Positions 1 to 5,853 are shown, counted from the stretch's first letter. The stretch: 6,834 bases of DNA from Viridibacillus sp050279675 (GCF_050279675.1 NZ_JBNNUK010000041.1:1-6834), one strand, 5' to 3'. The notes: generated by a model from the sequence alone, not told the origin. Translations and numbers: made by a program.

Positions 1-41
1 TGAACCGCTTGAATACGTTGTTCAACTCGTACTTTTGCCAT
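1..41 (-). CDS. IS3-family transposase OrfA (helix-turn-helix subunit), N-terminal fragment
   Basis: An ATG at 41-39 (minus strand) opens a frame reading MAKVRVEQRIQAV, which leaves the window after about 13 codons. N-termini of this kind (MAK, then a VE..IQAV-type segment) are usual for OrfA of IS150-like elements, which carries the DNA-binding helix-turn-helix and is joined to OrfB by frameshifting. The only ribosome site in reach is GGGGG at 53-49, seven bases upstream. It lies at the foot of the hairpin at 50-87. No catalytic residues are in view, so the assignment depends on the short N-terminus plus the inverted repeat beside it. Confidence 0.55.
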   Translation of the reverse strand, partial: MAKVRVEQRIQAV

Positions 42-87
42 AAAAAAACCCCCGTAAAAGTTAGAATGGTGTCTAACTTTTACGGGG
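42..87 (-). terminator. IS-end hairpin acting as intrinsic terminator for the hydrolase gene
   Basis: Bases 50-65 and 72-87 form a perfect 16-bp stem (CCCCGTAAAAGTTAGA with its complement) around a 6-base loop. Read on the minus strand it is followed by one G and seven T residues (48-42). It is built from the IS terminal repeat and would stop transcripts entering from the metallo-hydrolase gene. The same stem holds most of the GGGGG that would be the orfA ribosome site, so read-through RNA would also hide the transposase start. Confidence 0.8.
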
Positions 88-122
88 CAGTTCACTATAT
101 TGCAAACCTGCTTTTTATTATC

Positions 123-1073
123 TTAACCTTCTAATTTTACCAAATAATCAATGATTCCCATAGCAGAAACTGCCGTATCTAGCGGTATCACTTTGAAAAC
201 GGGGTGACTGAGTAATAAACCTTGTTGTAACACATAATCATTTACAACTGCATTCAAACGTTTTTCTAAATCTCGTGATCTCGCATAAAACTCCTCTTTT
301 GCCGCCATTGCTTTTTTACCTTCTTCTAAGAATATTGGTAACCAGAAGCGAACTTGTTTATATGCCATATTTGGCTCGTAGTAAACACTATAATGCCCAA
401 AGTATAGCTGACTTGGCGCAAGCTTTTCATATAATTGAATTGACTGTTCCATCGCATCGGGGTCGAATTGATTTGGTGACGTAGAAGGAAGGATTAAGTC
501 GAAGTCTTCTTCCAAAAGTTCCGGATAATATACGCCAGTCGTATCTCCAACAAAAATCCCATTGCTCTTACTATCATGGATAGAGATATGGTGATTCGCA
601 TGACCTTTTGTATGATAGAAAGTCAAAGATGTTTCACCGAGTACAAGTTGATCCCCATCTTCAACGGTTCTCATTCTTGCTTCTTCAATAGGTAAAATAG
701 GGTCAAATAGAGTATTAAATTGATCCCCATAAACAGACTGTGCACTGGCGATGAGGCGACTTGGATCTACTAAATGACGTGCTCCTTTTGGATGCACAAT
801 TAGTTCTGCATTTTTGCATTTCTCCATAAATAACCCAGCACCACCTGCATGGTCTAAATGGATATGTGTCAATATTAAATAGTCTACATCTTCAGGAGCC
901 ACGCCCAGCGCCTGAAGTCCTTGCATGATATAAGGTACAGAAGGACTTGCAGATGTTTCGATTAATGCAATTTTTTTATCCTTTAACAAATAAGAACTCG
1001 TCCGATTTGGTCGTCCTAAATCATACGTATCGATGCAAAATAATCCTTCGCTAATCTGTTCAATCTTTTCCAT
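123..1073 (-). CDS. MBL-fold (metallo-beta-lactamase superfamily) hydrolase
   Basis: This is a 316-residue cytoplasmic protein of the metallo-beta-lactamase fold, a di-metal hydrolase family that includes glyoxalase II, lactonases and related enzymes. The metal ligands are all visible: the HxHxDH motif at residues 70-75 (HIHLDH), a histidine in KGH at 158, the bridging aspartate in GDTTG at 177, and the last histidine in FGH at 227. The segment from about 230 to 316 is a helical C-terminal extension beyond the core fold, and it makes the protein longer than the roughly 210-250 residues of simple hydrolases. The ATG at 1073 was chosen because GGAGG lies eight bases upstream; a TTG at 1088 in the same frame overlaps that ribosome site and is unlikely. 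The gene stands alone, and its transcript probably ends at the IS hairpin. The substrate cannot be told from the sequence. Confidence 0.9.
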   Translation of the reverse strand: MEKIEQISEGLFCIDTYDLGRPNRTSSYLLKDKKIALIETSASPSVPYIMQGLQALGVAPEDVDYLILTHIHLDHAGGAGLFMEKCKNAELIVHPKGARHLVDPSRLIASAQSVYGDQFNTLFDPILPIEEARMRTVEDGDQLVLGETSLTFYHTKGHANHHISIHDSKSNGIFVGDTTGVYYPELLEEDFDLILPSTSPNQFDPDAMEQSIQLYEKLAPSQLYFGHYSVYYEPNMAYKQVRFWLPIFLEEGKKAMAAKEEFYARSRDLEKRLNAVVNDYVLQQGLLLSHPVFKVIPLDTAVSAMGIIDYLVKLEG

Positions 1074-1106
1074 CAGACTCGCCTCCAATATATGTAGTTT
1101 ATATTA

Positions 1107-1135
1107 AGTGTAAATAGATTGAGAGAAAATGTAAA
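1107..1135 (-). promoter_or_regulatory. Candidate sigma-A promoter of the MBL-fold hydrolase gene
   Basis: On the minus strand TTTACA (1135-1130) and TACACT (1112-1107) are separated by 17 bases. They match five and four of six consensus positions. The distance to the ATG at 1073 leaves a short leader containing the GGAGG site. Other weak hexamers occur nearby, so the exact site is uncertain. Confidence 0.4.
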
Positions 1136-1185
1136 AGGAAAAGATTGACGCTAAAGAATTAGGGGAGTTATAGGTACATTTAAAT

Positions 1186-1221
1186 TGCCTACTAAGACGT
1201 AGGCATACATGTAAATTACAT
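1186..1221. promoter_or_regulatory. Hairpin and 13-bp palindrome in the gap between hydrolase and chemoreceptor genes
   Basis: TGCCTAC (1186-1192) and GTAGGCA (1199-1205) form a 7-bp stem without a T-run on either side, so it is not a usual terminator. Four bases later comes the perfect palindrome ATGTAAATTACAT (1209-1221). Both lie upstream of the hydrolase promoter candidate and downstream of the chemoreceptor terminator. They could be regulator-binding sites, but no known consensus is recognised. The rest of 1074-1318 holds no gene. Confidence 0.25.
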
Positions 1222-1276
1222 TAGGGTGAGATTGAGTAAAAGTCTTTAAGCAATTAATGTAATAATAACAACAATC

Positions 1277-1311
1277 AAAAAAGCCCATGGAAAATTACGA
1301 TTTCCATGGGC
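1277..1311 (-). terminator. Intrinsic terminator of the chemoreceptor gene
   Basis: GCCCATGGAAA (1283-1293) pairs perfectly with TTTCCATGGGC (1301-1311) around a 7-base loop. On the minus strand the stem is followed by six T residues (1282-1277). It starts eight bases after the chemoreceptor stop codon. Confidence 0.9.
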
Positions 1312-1318
1312 CCTAATA

Positions 1319-3004
1319 TCACAACTTAAATTGCTGAATTTCTTTTTGAAGAGATACCGATTTTGCATTTAAATCTTGAGCAATGCTATGGACTTCCTGC
1401 ATTGAAGCTACTTGCTCTTCAATTGAGCTAGATACTGCCTCAATTTGAACTGAAATACCATCTGAATGGTTTGCGATTTCTGATATAGAAGCGGCAACTT
1501 CTTCAGCGCTCGCGGAAATTTCTTCGGAAGCGGCTGATATGTCCTCGATTTGGGAAGTCATTGATCTTACAGCTCCAGTGATTGAGTGGAATGAAACATC
1601 AGCTTGCTCAATGATCTTGACGCCTTCTTCAACGGTCATCAACCCTTGTGAGACACCATTTTCAACATTTTTTGTATCCCGTTGAATAGTGGCAGTTAAG
1701 GTAACTATTTTGTTGGCTGATAATTTCGATTCCTCTGCCAGTTTTCGAACCTCATCTGCTACAACAGCAAAGCCTTTACCATGTTCTCCTGCACGTGCAG
1801 CTTCGATCGCTGCATTTAAAGCTAGTAAATTCGTTTGTTCAGTTATTCCTGTTATTACTTTTGTAATATCTTCAATTTCCGCAGTCTGTAATCCGAGTTG
1901 TTTTGTTAATTCTGTTACTAGTACAGTTGCATCGTAAATATTTTGCATTTGTTCTTTAGCATCAATCAGTTTATTCTGACCTTCTTCTGCAATAGTCAGT
2001 GTATCAATTGCGGTTGTGTGCAAAGTTTGCGTAGATTCAGTAATACGCTGAACTCCAGAAGCTGTTTCGTCCATAGCAACAACACTTTCTTTAGCAGCAG
2101 CAGATGACATTGAAGCATTTATAGAAGTTGTTTCTATACTAGTCGAAACATTTTCTGAACTTTGTGATACTTCTTCTGTACTGGCAGATAATTCAGCTGC
2201 TGAAGTGGATAAATGTTCTGCACTATTATTCGTTGCTAGGATTAGATGACGTAAGTTCTGTTTCATCTCGTTAAACGAATCAGCTAGTTCACGAAGTTCA
2301 TCTCTCGTACGAATTGTGATCTCAGGTTGTGATAAATCGCCTTTTGCTATTAGCTTAACCCCTTCATTTAACTTACGAACAGGGGTAGAAATCATTCGTG
2401 TAATAATGATACAGATGACTGTGGCAGCAACTAGATTTACTATGAAATTAATAATTGCAGAAAGCGTTGCATAACTTGTTTTATCCATTGCATCAAGTTG
2501 AATTTTCTCTAATTGTTCATTTTGATATGTAAGCATATCTTCAACATTACTTAAAATTTTGTCATTTATAGGCTGTATTTTTTCATTCATCAATTGGGTT
2601 GCTTTAGTGGCATTACCGGTTTGATGTAGATAAATAGTTTCTTTTGTATAACGATCGAACTCTTGTTTAGTAGCGATTGAATCTGCAACTAATTCCTTCA
2701 TCGTATCAGATCGGACCATTGTTTCAAGTTCGGCTAATTTTTCATCAAAAATGGCTTGATGATCTCGTAATGAATCCAATGATTTACTATGTTTTTGCAA
2801 TAAATATCCACGTAAATAAGACCCTTGTAGAGCCATTTCATATTGAATATCATCCACTAATCTAATTTGAACAAATCGTCTATCTACCAATTCATCCAAA
2901 CTTTGATTAATTTCACGAGTATGTTTGACTGTAAAAATAGAGGAGATCCCTATCAAGATAACCATCAAAGTAAATCCTAAAAATATTTTTTTTCCTATCT
3001 TCAA
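1319..3004 (-). CDS. Methyl-accepting chemotaxis protein (membrane chemoreceptor)
   Basis: This is a transmembrane chemoreceptor that passes ligand signals to CheW and CheA. Counted from the GTG at 3013 it has 564 residues. A first membrane helix (about 10-29) is followed by an outside, mostly helical sensor of about 150 residues, resembling the four-helix-bundle MCP sensor class. Then come a second membrane helix (about 183-206), a HAMP linker (about 206-258, starting MISTPVRKLNEGV) and a long coiled-coil signalling domain. The conserved hairpin tip that contacts CheA/CheW is at about 388-425 (TEQTNLLALNAAIEAARAGE, then GFAVVADEVRKLAEES). No NWETF-like CheR tether is present; the protein ends QQFKL. 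The TTG at 3004 (M-K-I-G-K-K-I, 561 residues) suits the family N-terminus and lies 11 bases after AGAAAG. The in-frame GTG at 3013 is only two bases from it. The ligand is unknown. Confidence 0.95.
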   Translation of the reverse strand: MKIGKKIFLGFTLMVILIGISSIFTVKHTREINQSLDELVDRRFVQIRLVDDIQYEMALQGSYLRGYLLQKHSKSLDSLRDHQAIFDEKLAELETMVRSDTMKELVADSIATKQEFDRYTKETIYLHQTGNATKATQLMNEKIQPINDKILSNVEDMLTYQNEQLEKIQLDAMDKTSYATLSAIINFIVNLVAATVICIIITRMISTPVRKLNEGVKLIAKGDLSQPEITIRTRDELRELADSFNEMKQNLRHLILATNNSAEHLSTSAAELSASTEEVSQSSENVSTSIETTSINASMSSAAAKESVVAMDETASGVQRITESTQTLHTTAIDTLTIAEEGQNKLIDAKEQMQNIYDATVLVTELTKQLGLQTAEIEDITKVITGITEQTNLLALNAAIEAARAGEHGKGFAVVADEVRKLAEESKLSANKIVTLTATIQRDTKNVENGVSQGLMTVEEGVKIIEQADVSFHSITGAVRSMTSQIEDISAASEEISASAEEVAASISEIANHSDGISVQIEAVSSSIEEQVASMQEVHSIAQDLNAKSVSLQKEIQQFKL

Positions 3005-3078
3005 TAATATCACTACTTTCTAATTGTATTTAGTGAAAACAATTGACTATAATACTTTTAACTTATATCCCTTTACAT

Positions 3079-3107
3079 ATTATAAGGAATATTGATATAA
3101 ATTTCAC
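3079..3107 (-). promoter_or_regulatory. Candidate sigma-A promoter of the chemoreceptor gene
   Basis: On the minus strand GTGAAA (3107-3102) lies exactly 17 bases before a perfect TATAAT (3084-3079). This leaves a leader of about 60-65 bases before the start codon. I looked for a sigma-D type promoter (TAAA then GCCGATAT), usual for motility genes in Bacillus, and did not find one here. Confidence 0.5.
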
Positions 3108-3194
3108 CTAATTTATTTCGGATTATGAATCTTTTTACCCGAACTATTGTAACTACTTACAAGAATTATGCCTATTATTGCTAGGATAAGGTAA

Positions 3195-3667
3195 TCTTAT
3201 ATCGCTGAAATGAATGGTGAAGTAGTGAAGTAGTGAGTATCGGTACCATGGTCATATTTAGAAGACGACCATATTTAGAGAATCTTTAAGGAATTGAAGA
3301 TTATATTTTGAATATGTATACTGTGTCTGAACATCGTGGAAATGGATTTGGAAGAAGAATTCTTGAAAATATTACTGAAGAAAGTAAGTTCACTGGGGTT
3401 AAAAGGATATGGCTGCATGCTTCATAAGACGGCAAATATCTATATGAGAAAATGGGATTTACAATGAAAAATAATGAGATGGCAGGCCTTAATAATGACT
3501 TCAAAATTACTGCTTTGGTTATATGCCAAGATTGCCATAAACGTATTAATAAAAATGCACCCTTCATAAATTATGAGGGACTAAATTATTGTGGGCCATG
3601 TTTTTATGGGAATTCAGAGAAAATAGAACCTTTTAAGGTTATAAACATTCTGATTGATAATAAGTGA
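3195..3667 (+). pseudogene. Decayed GNAT acetyltransferase with an intact CxxC-rich tail
   Basis: Joined frames read SYIAEMNGEVV, then SIGTMVIF, PYLENL, GIEDYILNMYTVSEHRGNG, FGRRILENI, KRIWLHAS, and DGKYLYEKMGFTMKNNEMA. This is the order of a GNAT enzyme: a beta-strand, the R-G-N-G-F-G acetyl-CoA loop (about 3336-3353), and the closing YEKMGF. Three kinds of damage are visible. GAAGTAGT is duplicated in tandem (3219-3226 and 3227-3234), shifting the frame by eight bases. TAA stops the frame at 3287 (expected codon K) and again at 3425. No good match remains upstream of 3195. The frame stays open from 3428 to 3667, passing from the GNAT end into about 50 residues with CQDC and CGPC, a possible zinc-binding unit. 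The region from 3014 to 3194 holds the chemoreceptor promoter and no gene I can support. Confidence 0.75.
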
Positions 3668-3720
3668 AATTGGAAGTAGCGTAGAGATATAGCTGTAGCT
3701 TTATAAAAAAGATTGATTAA

Positions 3721-3766
3721 AACCATCTCCTCTCTATAGATTTCTAGAGGTGAGATGATTTTTTGT
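3721..3766 (+). terminator. Intrinsic terminator after the GNAT pseudogene
   Basis: CATCTC (3724-3729) pairs with GAGATG (3752-3757), and CTCTA (3732-3736) pairs inside it with TAGAG (3745-3749), with small bulges between. The run ATTTTTTG follows at once. The terminator is 54 bases beyond the stop at 3667 and seems to have outlived the gene. Confidence 0.65.
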
Positions 3767-3815
3767 TGGATATTTCTGTTACTATCACTGTAAAGATTGT
3801 GAAAAAATGTACTTA

Positions 3816-3842
3816 AACTAACGGGGCAGTTTACTTCAAGAA
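3816..3842 (+). repeat. Intergenic repeat, copy A (right arm only)
   Basis: The arm reads AACTAACGGGGCAG followed by TTTACTTCAAG. It matches the right arm of the full copies at 4087, 5314 and 6665, but no left arm or central hairpin stands before it. It marks the upstream edge of the repeat-linked gene series. Confidence 0.8.
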
Positions 3843-3904
3843 GGAGTTATACCCTATTTCGTAGAAGTAATAGTTAATGGTATATAAAGGAAGTGGAATC
3901 AAAA

Positions 3905-4081
3905 TTGTTTAATGTAAATAAAAAGATTTACTGGTCACTAACAATACCTTTCGTAATTTCATTATTTATTTTACTTTATGTAATACCTGCTAACCAAAGA
4001 GCTTTCATAGTAGCTTTACCAATTCCATTTTGGATAATATACTTTATTCTTAATAAAATTTATCCTGAAAAAAATAAGTAA
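3905..4081 (+). CDS. Small two-helix membrane protein of unknown function
   Basis: The frame gives 58 residues from TTG 3905, or 62 from GTG 3893. I preferred TTG because the purine-rich AAAGGAAGTGG (3886-3896) ends eight bases before it, whereas the GTG lies within that stretch; the choice is not firm. Two hydrophobic helices are clear, at about residues 10-27 and 34-52, with a short loop (PANQRA) between them and a lysine-rich C-terminus (KIYPEKNK). There is no signal-peptide cleavage site, so it is probably a small integral membrane protein. I do not recognise a named family. It is the only gene between repeat copies A and B, and copy B starts five bases after its stop, so its transcript ends within the repeat. 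Confidence 0.7.
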   Translation: MFNVNKKIYWSLTIPFVISLFILLYVIPANQRAFIVALPIPFWIIYFILNKIYPEKNK

Positions 4082-4086
4082 TTCAA

Positions 4087-4172
4087 AACTAACGGGTGCT
4101 TTACTTGAAGATCATTGAGTTCTATATGCAACTCTTTTTTCTTTATTGAACTAACGGCGCAGTTTAGTGGAA
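4087..4172 (+). repeat. Intergenic repeat, copy B (full, 86 bp)
   Basis: The left arm is AACTAACGGGTGCTTTACTTG. The centre is GAGTT, an 8-base loop, AACTC and six T residues. The right arm is TTGAACTAACGGCGCAGTTT then AGTGGAA. The two arms are direct repeats of each other, and the right arm itself has short inverted ends (AACTAA and TTTAGT). The order is the same as in copies C and D. Confidence 0.85.
4117..4140 (+). terminator. Terminator inside repeat copy B
   Basis: GAGTT (4117-4121) pairs with AACTC (4130-4134), and six T residues follow (4135-4140). It would end the transcript of the small membrane protein gene. The stem is only 5 bp in this copy because the sixth pair is C against C. 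Confidence 0.65.
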
Positions 4173-4180
4173 TAAGAATC

Positions 4181-4189
4181 TGTTAAAAT
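4181..4189 (+). promoter_or_regulatory. Candidate extended -10 promoter element after repeat copy B
   Basis: TGTTAAAAT fits the TGnTATAAT extended -10 form with one mismatch. It lies 29 bases after the C of the ACGG in the right arm. The -35 position falls within the arm and is weak. A second candidate for the lipoprotein gene, TTGAAC with a TTATAA about 18 bases later, lies at 4246-4275. Confidence 0.35.
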
Positions 4190-4235
4190 AACTTGTATTT
4201 TGATCAAAGCAATTAAATGAAGAGAGATGATTTGA

Positions 4236-4334
4236 GTGTATGCATTTGAACTTAAAGGCAAACAAGGATTTATAAGAATTGAGTTAAAGGAAATAATATC
4301 AAAATTGATGAGAGGTTTTGGTTATGTATTTTAA
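4236..4334 (+). CDS. Short ORF ahead of the lipoprotein gene, possibly a truncated gene
   Basis: GTG 4236 opens a 32-codon frame with AGAGAG eight bases upstream. It begins MYAFELKGKQGFIRIELKE and ends at TAA 4332-4334, overlapping the lipoprotein start at 4324 by 11 bases in another frame. The first 19 residues look like a real protein start and recall the opening of WapI-like immunity proteins, but that is from memory and weak. The remaining 13 residues look unrelated. It could be a gene remnant left by a deletion, or a leader ORF whose translation is coupled to the lipoprotein gene. Confidence 0.35.
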   Translation: MYAFELKGKQGFIRIELKEIISKLMRGFGYVF

Positions 4335-5148
4335 ATTGTTTAAAATACATCTTGCTATTATAATTGCTTTTTTGCTCCTTTTGTTAACGGGCTGCGAAAT
4401 CCCCAAAAAATTTGTAGAAGAGAATGTTAAAAATCATTTGGAAAACTACGGAATAAAGAACTACAACATACTAAGTGCTAAAAATGATGGTGAGCGTGGT
4501 GAAAGTAAGTATGGTTATGTAGAAATCTATAAACCTTATCATGTAAATCTCACATTAGCCTTTAATCAAGAAACAAATCAATTTATTCCTGACGAAAGTG
4601 ACGATGTTTATTTACAACTATTTAAAGAAGCATATATTCAACAACATCCTGAAACTATCAAGGCGTCCAATCAGATTATCGAAAAATATCATTTAATGGA
4701 TAAACCTTCAAAAAATTATTATCTTGATTTTAATATTGAAAAAGATCAAAAAAAAAGGCTAATTGATGACCTTAGAAAGAAAGAAAAAATAGACACCAAT
4801 TCATTATTACCATCACTAACAAGTGATGAAAATGAATCGTTGTATCCTTTGAACAATGAGTCAGTTATTAATTTTCATTATAAGTTTAATGTTTACGAAA
4901 ATAAAAATACAATCCCGAAAGCCAGTGATATTTTAAACGATTTTAAAGAAAGTAAAGTGTTGTGTGAAGGGAAGTATTTTTTAAATGTACAGGTGGTATC
5001 TTACGAACAAAATTCAGTGACTTATTTAGATGAAGATTATCCTGAAAACAATATTCTTTTTGTAGTTGGAAAGGATGGAGAATTTAGAGATATAAGGACA
5101 TTAAAACGTACCGGATGGCTTAAGTATACCGTAGTTCCATTCCCCTAG
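4324..5148 (+). CDS. Putative lipoprotein of unknown function
   Basis: The protein has 274 residues. A lipoprotein signal is clear: a short basic start (residues 1-9), a hydrophobic stretch of about 12 residues, and the lipobox L-T-G-C with the lipid-bearing cysteine at 24. After signal peptidase II cleavage it should sit on the outer face of the cell membrane. The mature part is hydrophilic and rich in lysine, asparagine and acidic residues, with a region of alternating strands near the C-terminus (about 190-274). I recognise no domain with confidence. ATG 4324 was chosen because AGAGG lies eight bases upstream; the in-frame TTG at 4318 sits too close to that site. The gene contains a run of nine A residues (4748-4756) that could slip. 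It is the sole long gene between repeat copies B and C. Confidence 0.85.
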   Translation: MYFKLFKIHLAIIIAFLLLLLTGCEIPKKFVEENVKNHLENYGIKNYNILSAKNDGERGESKYGYVEIYKPYHVNLTLAFNQETNQFIPDESDDVYLQLFKEAYIQQHPETIKASNQIIEKYHLMDKPSKNYYLDFNIEKDQKKRLIDDLRKKEKIDTNSLLPSLTSDENESLYPLNNESVINFHYKFNVYENKNTIPKASDILNDFKESKVLCEGKYFLNVQVVSYEQNSVTYLDEDYPENNILFVVGKDGEFRDIRTLKRTGWLKYTVVPFP

Positions 5149-5313
5149 TAATTGATGTAATAAAGTAGGTAAGAAGATTTTTATAGCTACAACACCTCTA
5201 TTTAGTAACACAGTATTTTAAATTTTAGTTGTAGTACAAAGTTTAGTTTTTATGTTTCAATCTAAAAAGATAGTCCGATATTTTTTTAGGAAGGATTTTG
5301 AAATATTACACTT
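5149..5313. other. Gap after the lipoprotein gene without recognised genes
   Basis: These 165 bases are AT-rich and hold no convincing ORF. The only structure seen is CTACAAC (5187-5193) against GTTGTAG (5228-5234), a 7-bp stem with a 34-base loop and no T-run, of doubtful meaning. Transcription from the lipoprotein gene probably continues to the terminator within repeat copy C. Confidence 0.4.
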
Positions 5314-5400
5314 AAAGAAGCGGGTGCTTTAGTAGAAGATCTATGAGCTGTTCAGACAGCTCTTTTTTCTTTATTGAACTAACGGGGCAGGTTAGTTGAA
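5314..5400 (+). repeat. Intergenic repeat, copy C (full, 87 bp)
   Basis: The left arm is diverged at its start (AAAGAAGCGGGTGCTTTAG). The centre is GAGCTG, TTCAGA, CAGCTC and six T residues. The right arm is TTGAACTAACGGGGCAGG then TTAGTTGAA. The arm order and length are the same as in copies B and D. Confidence 0.85.
5345..5368 (+). terminator. Terminator inside repeat copy C
   Basis: GAGCTG (5345-5350) pairs perfectly with CAGCTC (5357-5362) around a 6-base loop, and six T residues follow (5363-5368). It would end the lipoprotein transcript. Compared with copy D, the stem differs by one change that stays paired. Confidence 0.75.
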
Positions 5401-5468
5401 TAAAGAATTCGATTTTCATAACCAAAAATATAGTTCAAAATGATGTGATTTAAATGGAGGTAGAAAAA

Positions 5469-5693
5469 ATGTTAAAAATATTAAGAATTATCTCGTTAGT
5501 TATTGCTTTTGCATTAGCAAGTTATAGTCTTATTACTAAAAACTTTGAGTTTATGCCATATATGCTGTTGTTCTTAGGTGTGTCTGGTTTAGTTACGGGG
5601 TTTTTGGAACTAAAAGCAAAACGGAAAACAAGTGCAATAATTTCTATCCTTGCTGCAGCATTTGGATTTTTTGTCGCCATTTATACTTTTTAA
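5469..5693 (+). CDS. Small membrane protein, DUF3953-like
   Basis: The protein has 74 residues and three hydrophobic segments, at about 4-22, 30-47 and 55-73. The segment ITKNFEFMPYMLLFLG and the overall length fit the small Bacillus membrane proteins grouped as DUF3953, whose function is unknown. This is a match from memory. A basic loop (KAKRKT, about 49-54) separates the second and third helices. ATG 5469 was chosen because a strong GGAGGT lies seven bases upstream (5456-5461); an in-frame ATG at 5454 overlaps that site. The gene stands alone between repeat copy C and the half copy E, which begins at the base after its stop codon. Confidence 0.8.
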   Translation: MLKILRIISLVIAFALASYSLITKNFEFMPYMLLFLGVSGLVTGFLELKAKRKTSAIISILAAAFGFFVAIYTF

Positions 5694-5719
5694 GCTAATG
5701 GGTGCTTTACTTCAATAAG
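5694..5719 (+). repeat. Intergenic repeat, copy E (single arm)
   Basis: GCTAATGGGTGCTTTACTTC plus AATAAG follows the DUF3953-like stop codon at once. It has the GGGTGCTTTACTT core of a left arm, while its AATAAG end resembles the outer end of a right arm. The central hairpin and second arm are missing, as if an internal deletion or recombination had joined two arms. No terminator therefore separates this gene from the acetyltransferase leader. Confidence 0.7.
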
Positions 5720-5732
5720 TAACTGTTTCTTG

Positions 5733-5741
5733 TGGTAAAAT
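5733..5741 (+). promoter_or_regulatory. Candidate extended -10 promoter for the acetyltransferase leader
   Basis: TGGTAAAAT fits an extended -10 element with one mismatch to TATAAT. No good -35 lies 16-18 bases upstream, which an extended -10 can tolerate. Starting near 5748, the transcript would have a leader of roughly 115 bases carrying the 10-codon ORF and the hairpins described below. Confidence 0.4.
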
Positions 5742-5774
5742 AAGGATAACTTTATTTAGAAAGGATTGATTAAT

Positions 5775-5807
5775 ATGAGACAGGTAACAAAGGTGATTGA
5801 AAAGTAG
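5775..5807 (+). CDS. Possible leader peptide (10 codons) ahead of the acetyltransferase gene
   Basis: ATG 5775 opens MRQVTKVIEK and a TAG at 5805, with AAAGGA nine bases upstream (5760-5765), a good ribosome site. The last codons make up the first arm of the hairpin at 5795-5827, so a ribosome on this ORF would melt or cover that arm. Layouts of this kind are known from translational attenuation of antibiotic-resistance genes. Here the role is inferred from structure alone, and a chance ORF cannot be excluded. Confidence 0.4.
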   Translation: MRQVTKVIEK

Positions 5808-5853
5808 ACATATTTTTCTTTTCAATCTCAATGAAACTAAAACAATTGAAAAG
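5795..5853 (+). promoter_or_regulatory. Alternative hairpins in the acetyltransferase leader
   Basis: GATTGAAAAG (5795-5804) pairs perfectly with CTTTTCAATC (5818-5827) around a 13-base loop. A second copy of ATTGAAAAG at 5845-5853 can pair with the same CTTTTCAAT instead. That second copy runs into the ribosome site AGAGGA (5852-5857). The two pairings exclude each other: the first leaves the ribosome site free and the second partly covers it. The first stem has no usable T-run directly after it on the plus strand, so a terminator is unlikely. Confidence 0.45.

Larger units (their letters stand above)
1..94 (-). mobile_element. Left end of an IS3-family (IS150-like) insertion sequence, cut by the window edge
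   Basis: Read on the minus strand from base 94, the sequence begins TGAACTGCCCCGTAAAAG and continues GTTAGACACC. It has the TG start and the GTTAGACA-type interior usual for IS150-group terminal inverted repeats. The transposase orfA start follows 53 bases inside. Bases 95-97 (CTA) would be the target duplication, but the other end lies outside the window. The element sits 28 bases beyond the stop of the metallo-hydrolase gene. The family call rests on recalled IS ends and on the orfA N-terminus, not on a database match. Confidence 0.7.

Noticed and set aside
275..484. Plus-strand reading frame of about 69 codons across the hydrolase gene
   Set aside because: It lies opposite a gene with complete metal-binding motifs and has no ribosome site or recognisable protein features.
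1689..1937. Plus-strand frame rich in S, A and V opposite the chemoreceptor signalling domain
   Set aside because: Its composition mirrors the alanine- and serine-rich coiled coil on the other strand; a shadow frame.
3248..3272. Inverted repeat ATGGTC...GACCAT as an operator
   Set aside because: It lies within the repaired GNAT coding frame and is explained by coding sequence; 6 bp arms are expected by chance.
3301..3567. Minus-strand frame of 88 codons over the GNAT pseudogene
   Set aside because: The plus strand shows clear GNAT motifs in order, and the minus frame has neither a ribosome site nor familiar features.
5187..5234. CTACAAC/GTTGTAG stem as a terminator for the lipoprotein gene
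   Set aside because: The 34-base loop and lack of a T-run make it weak, and a better terminator lies in repeat copy C.
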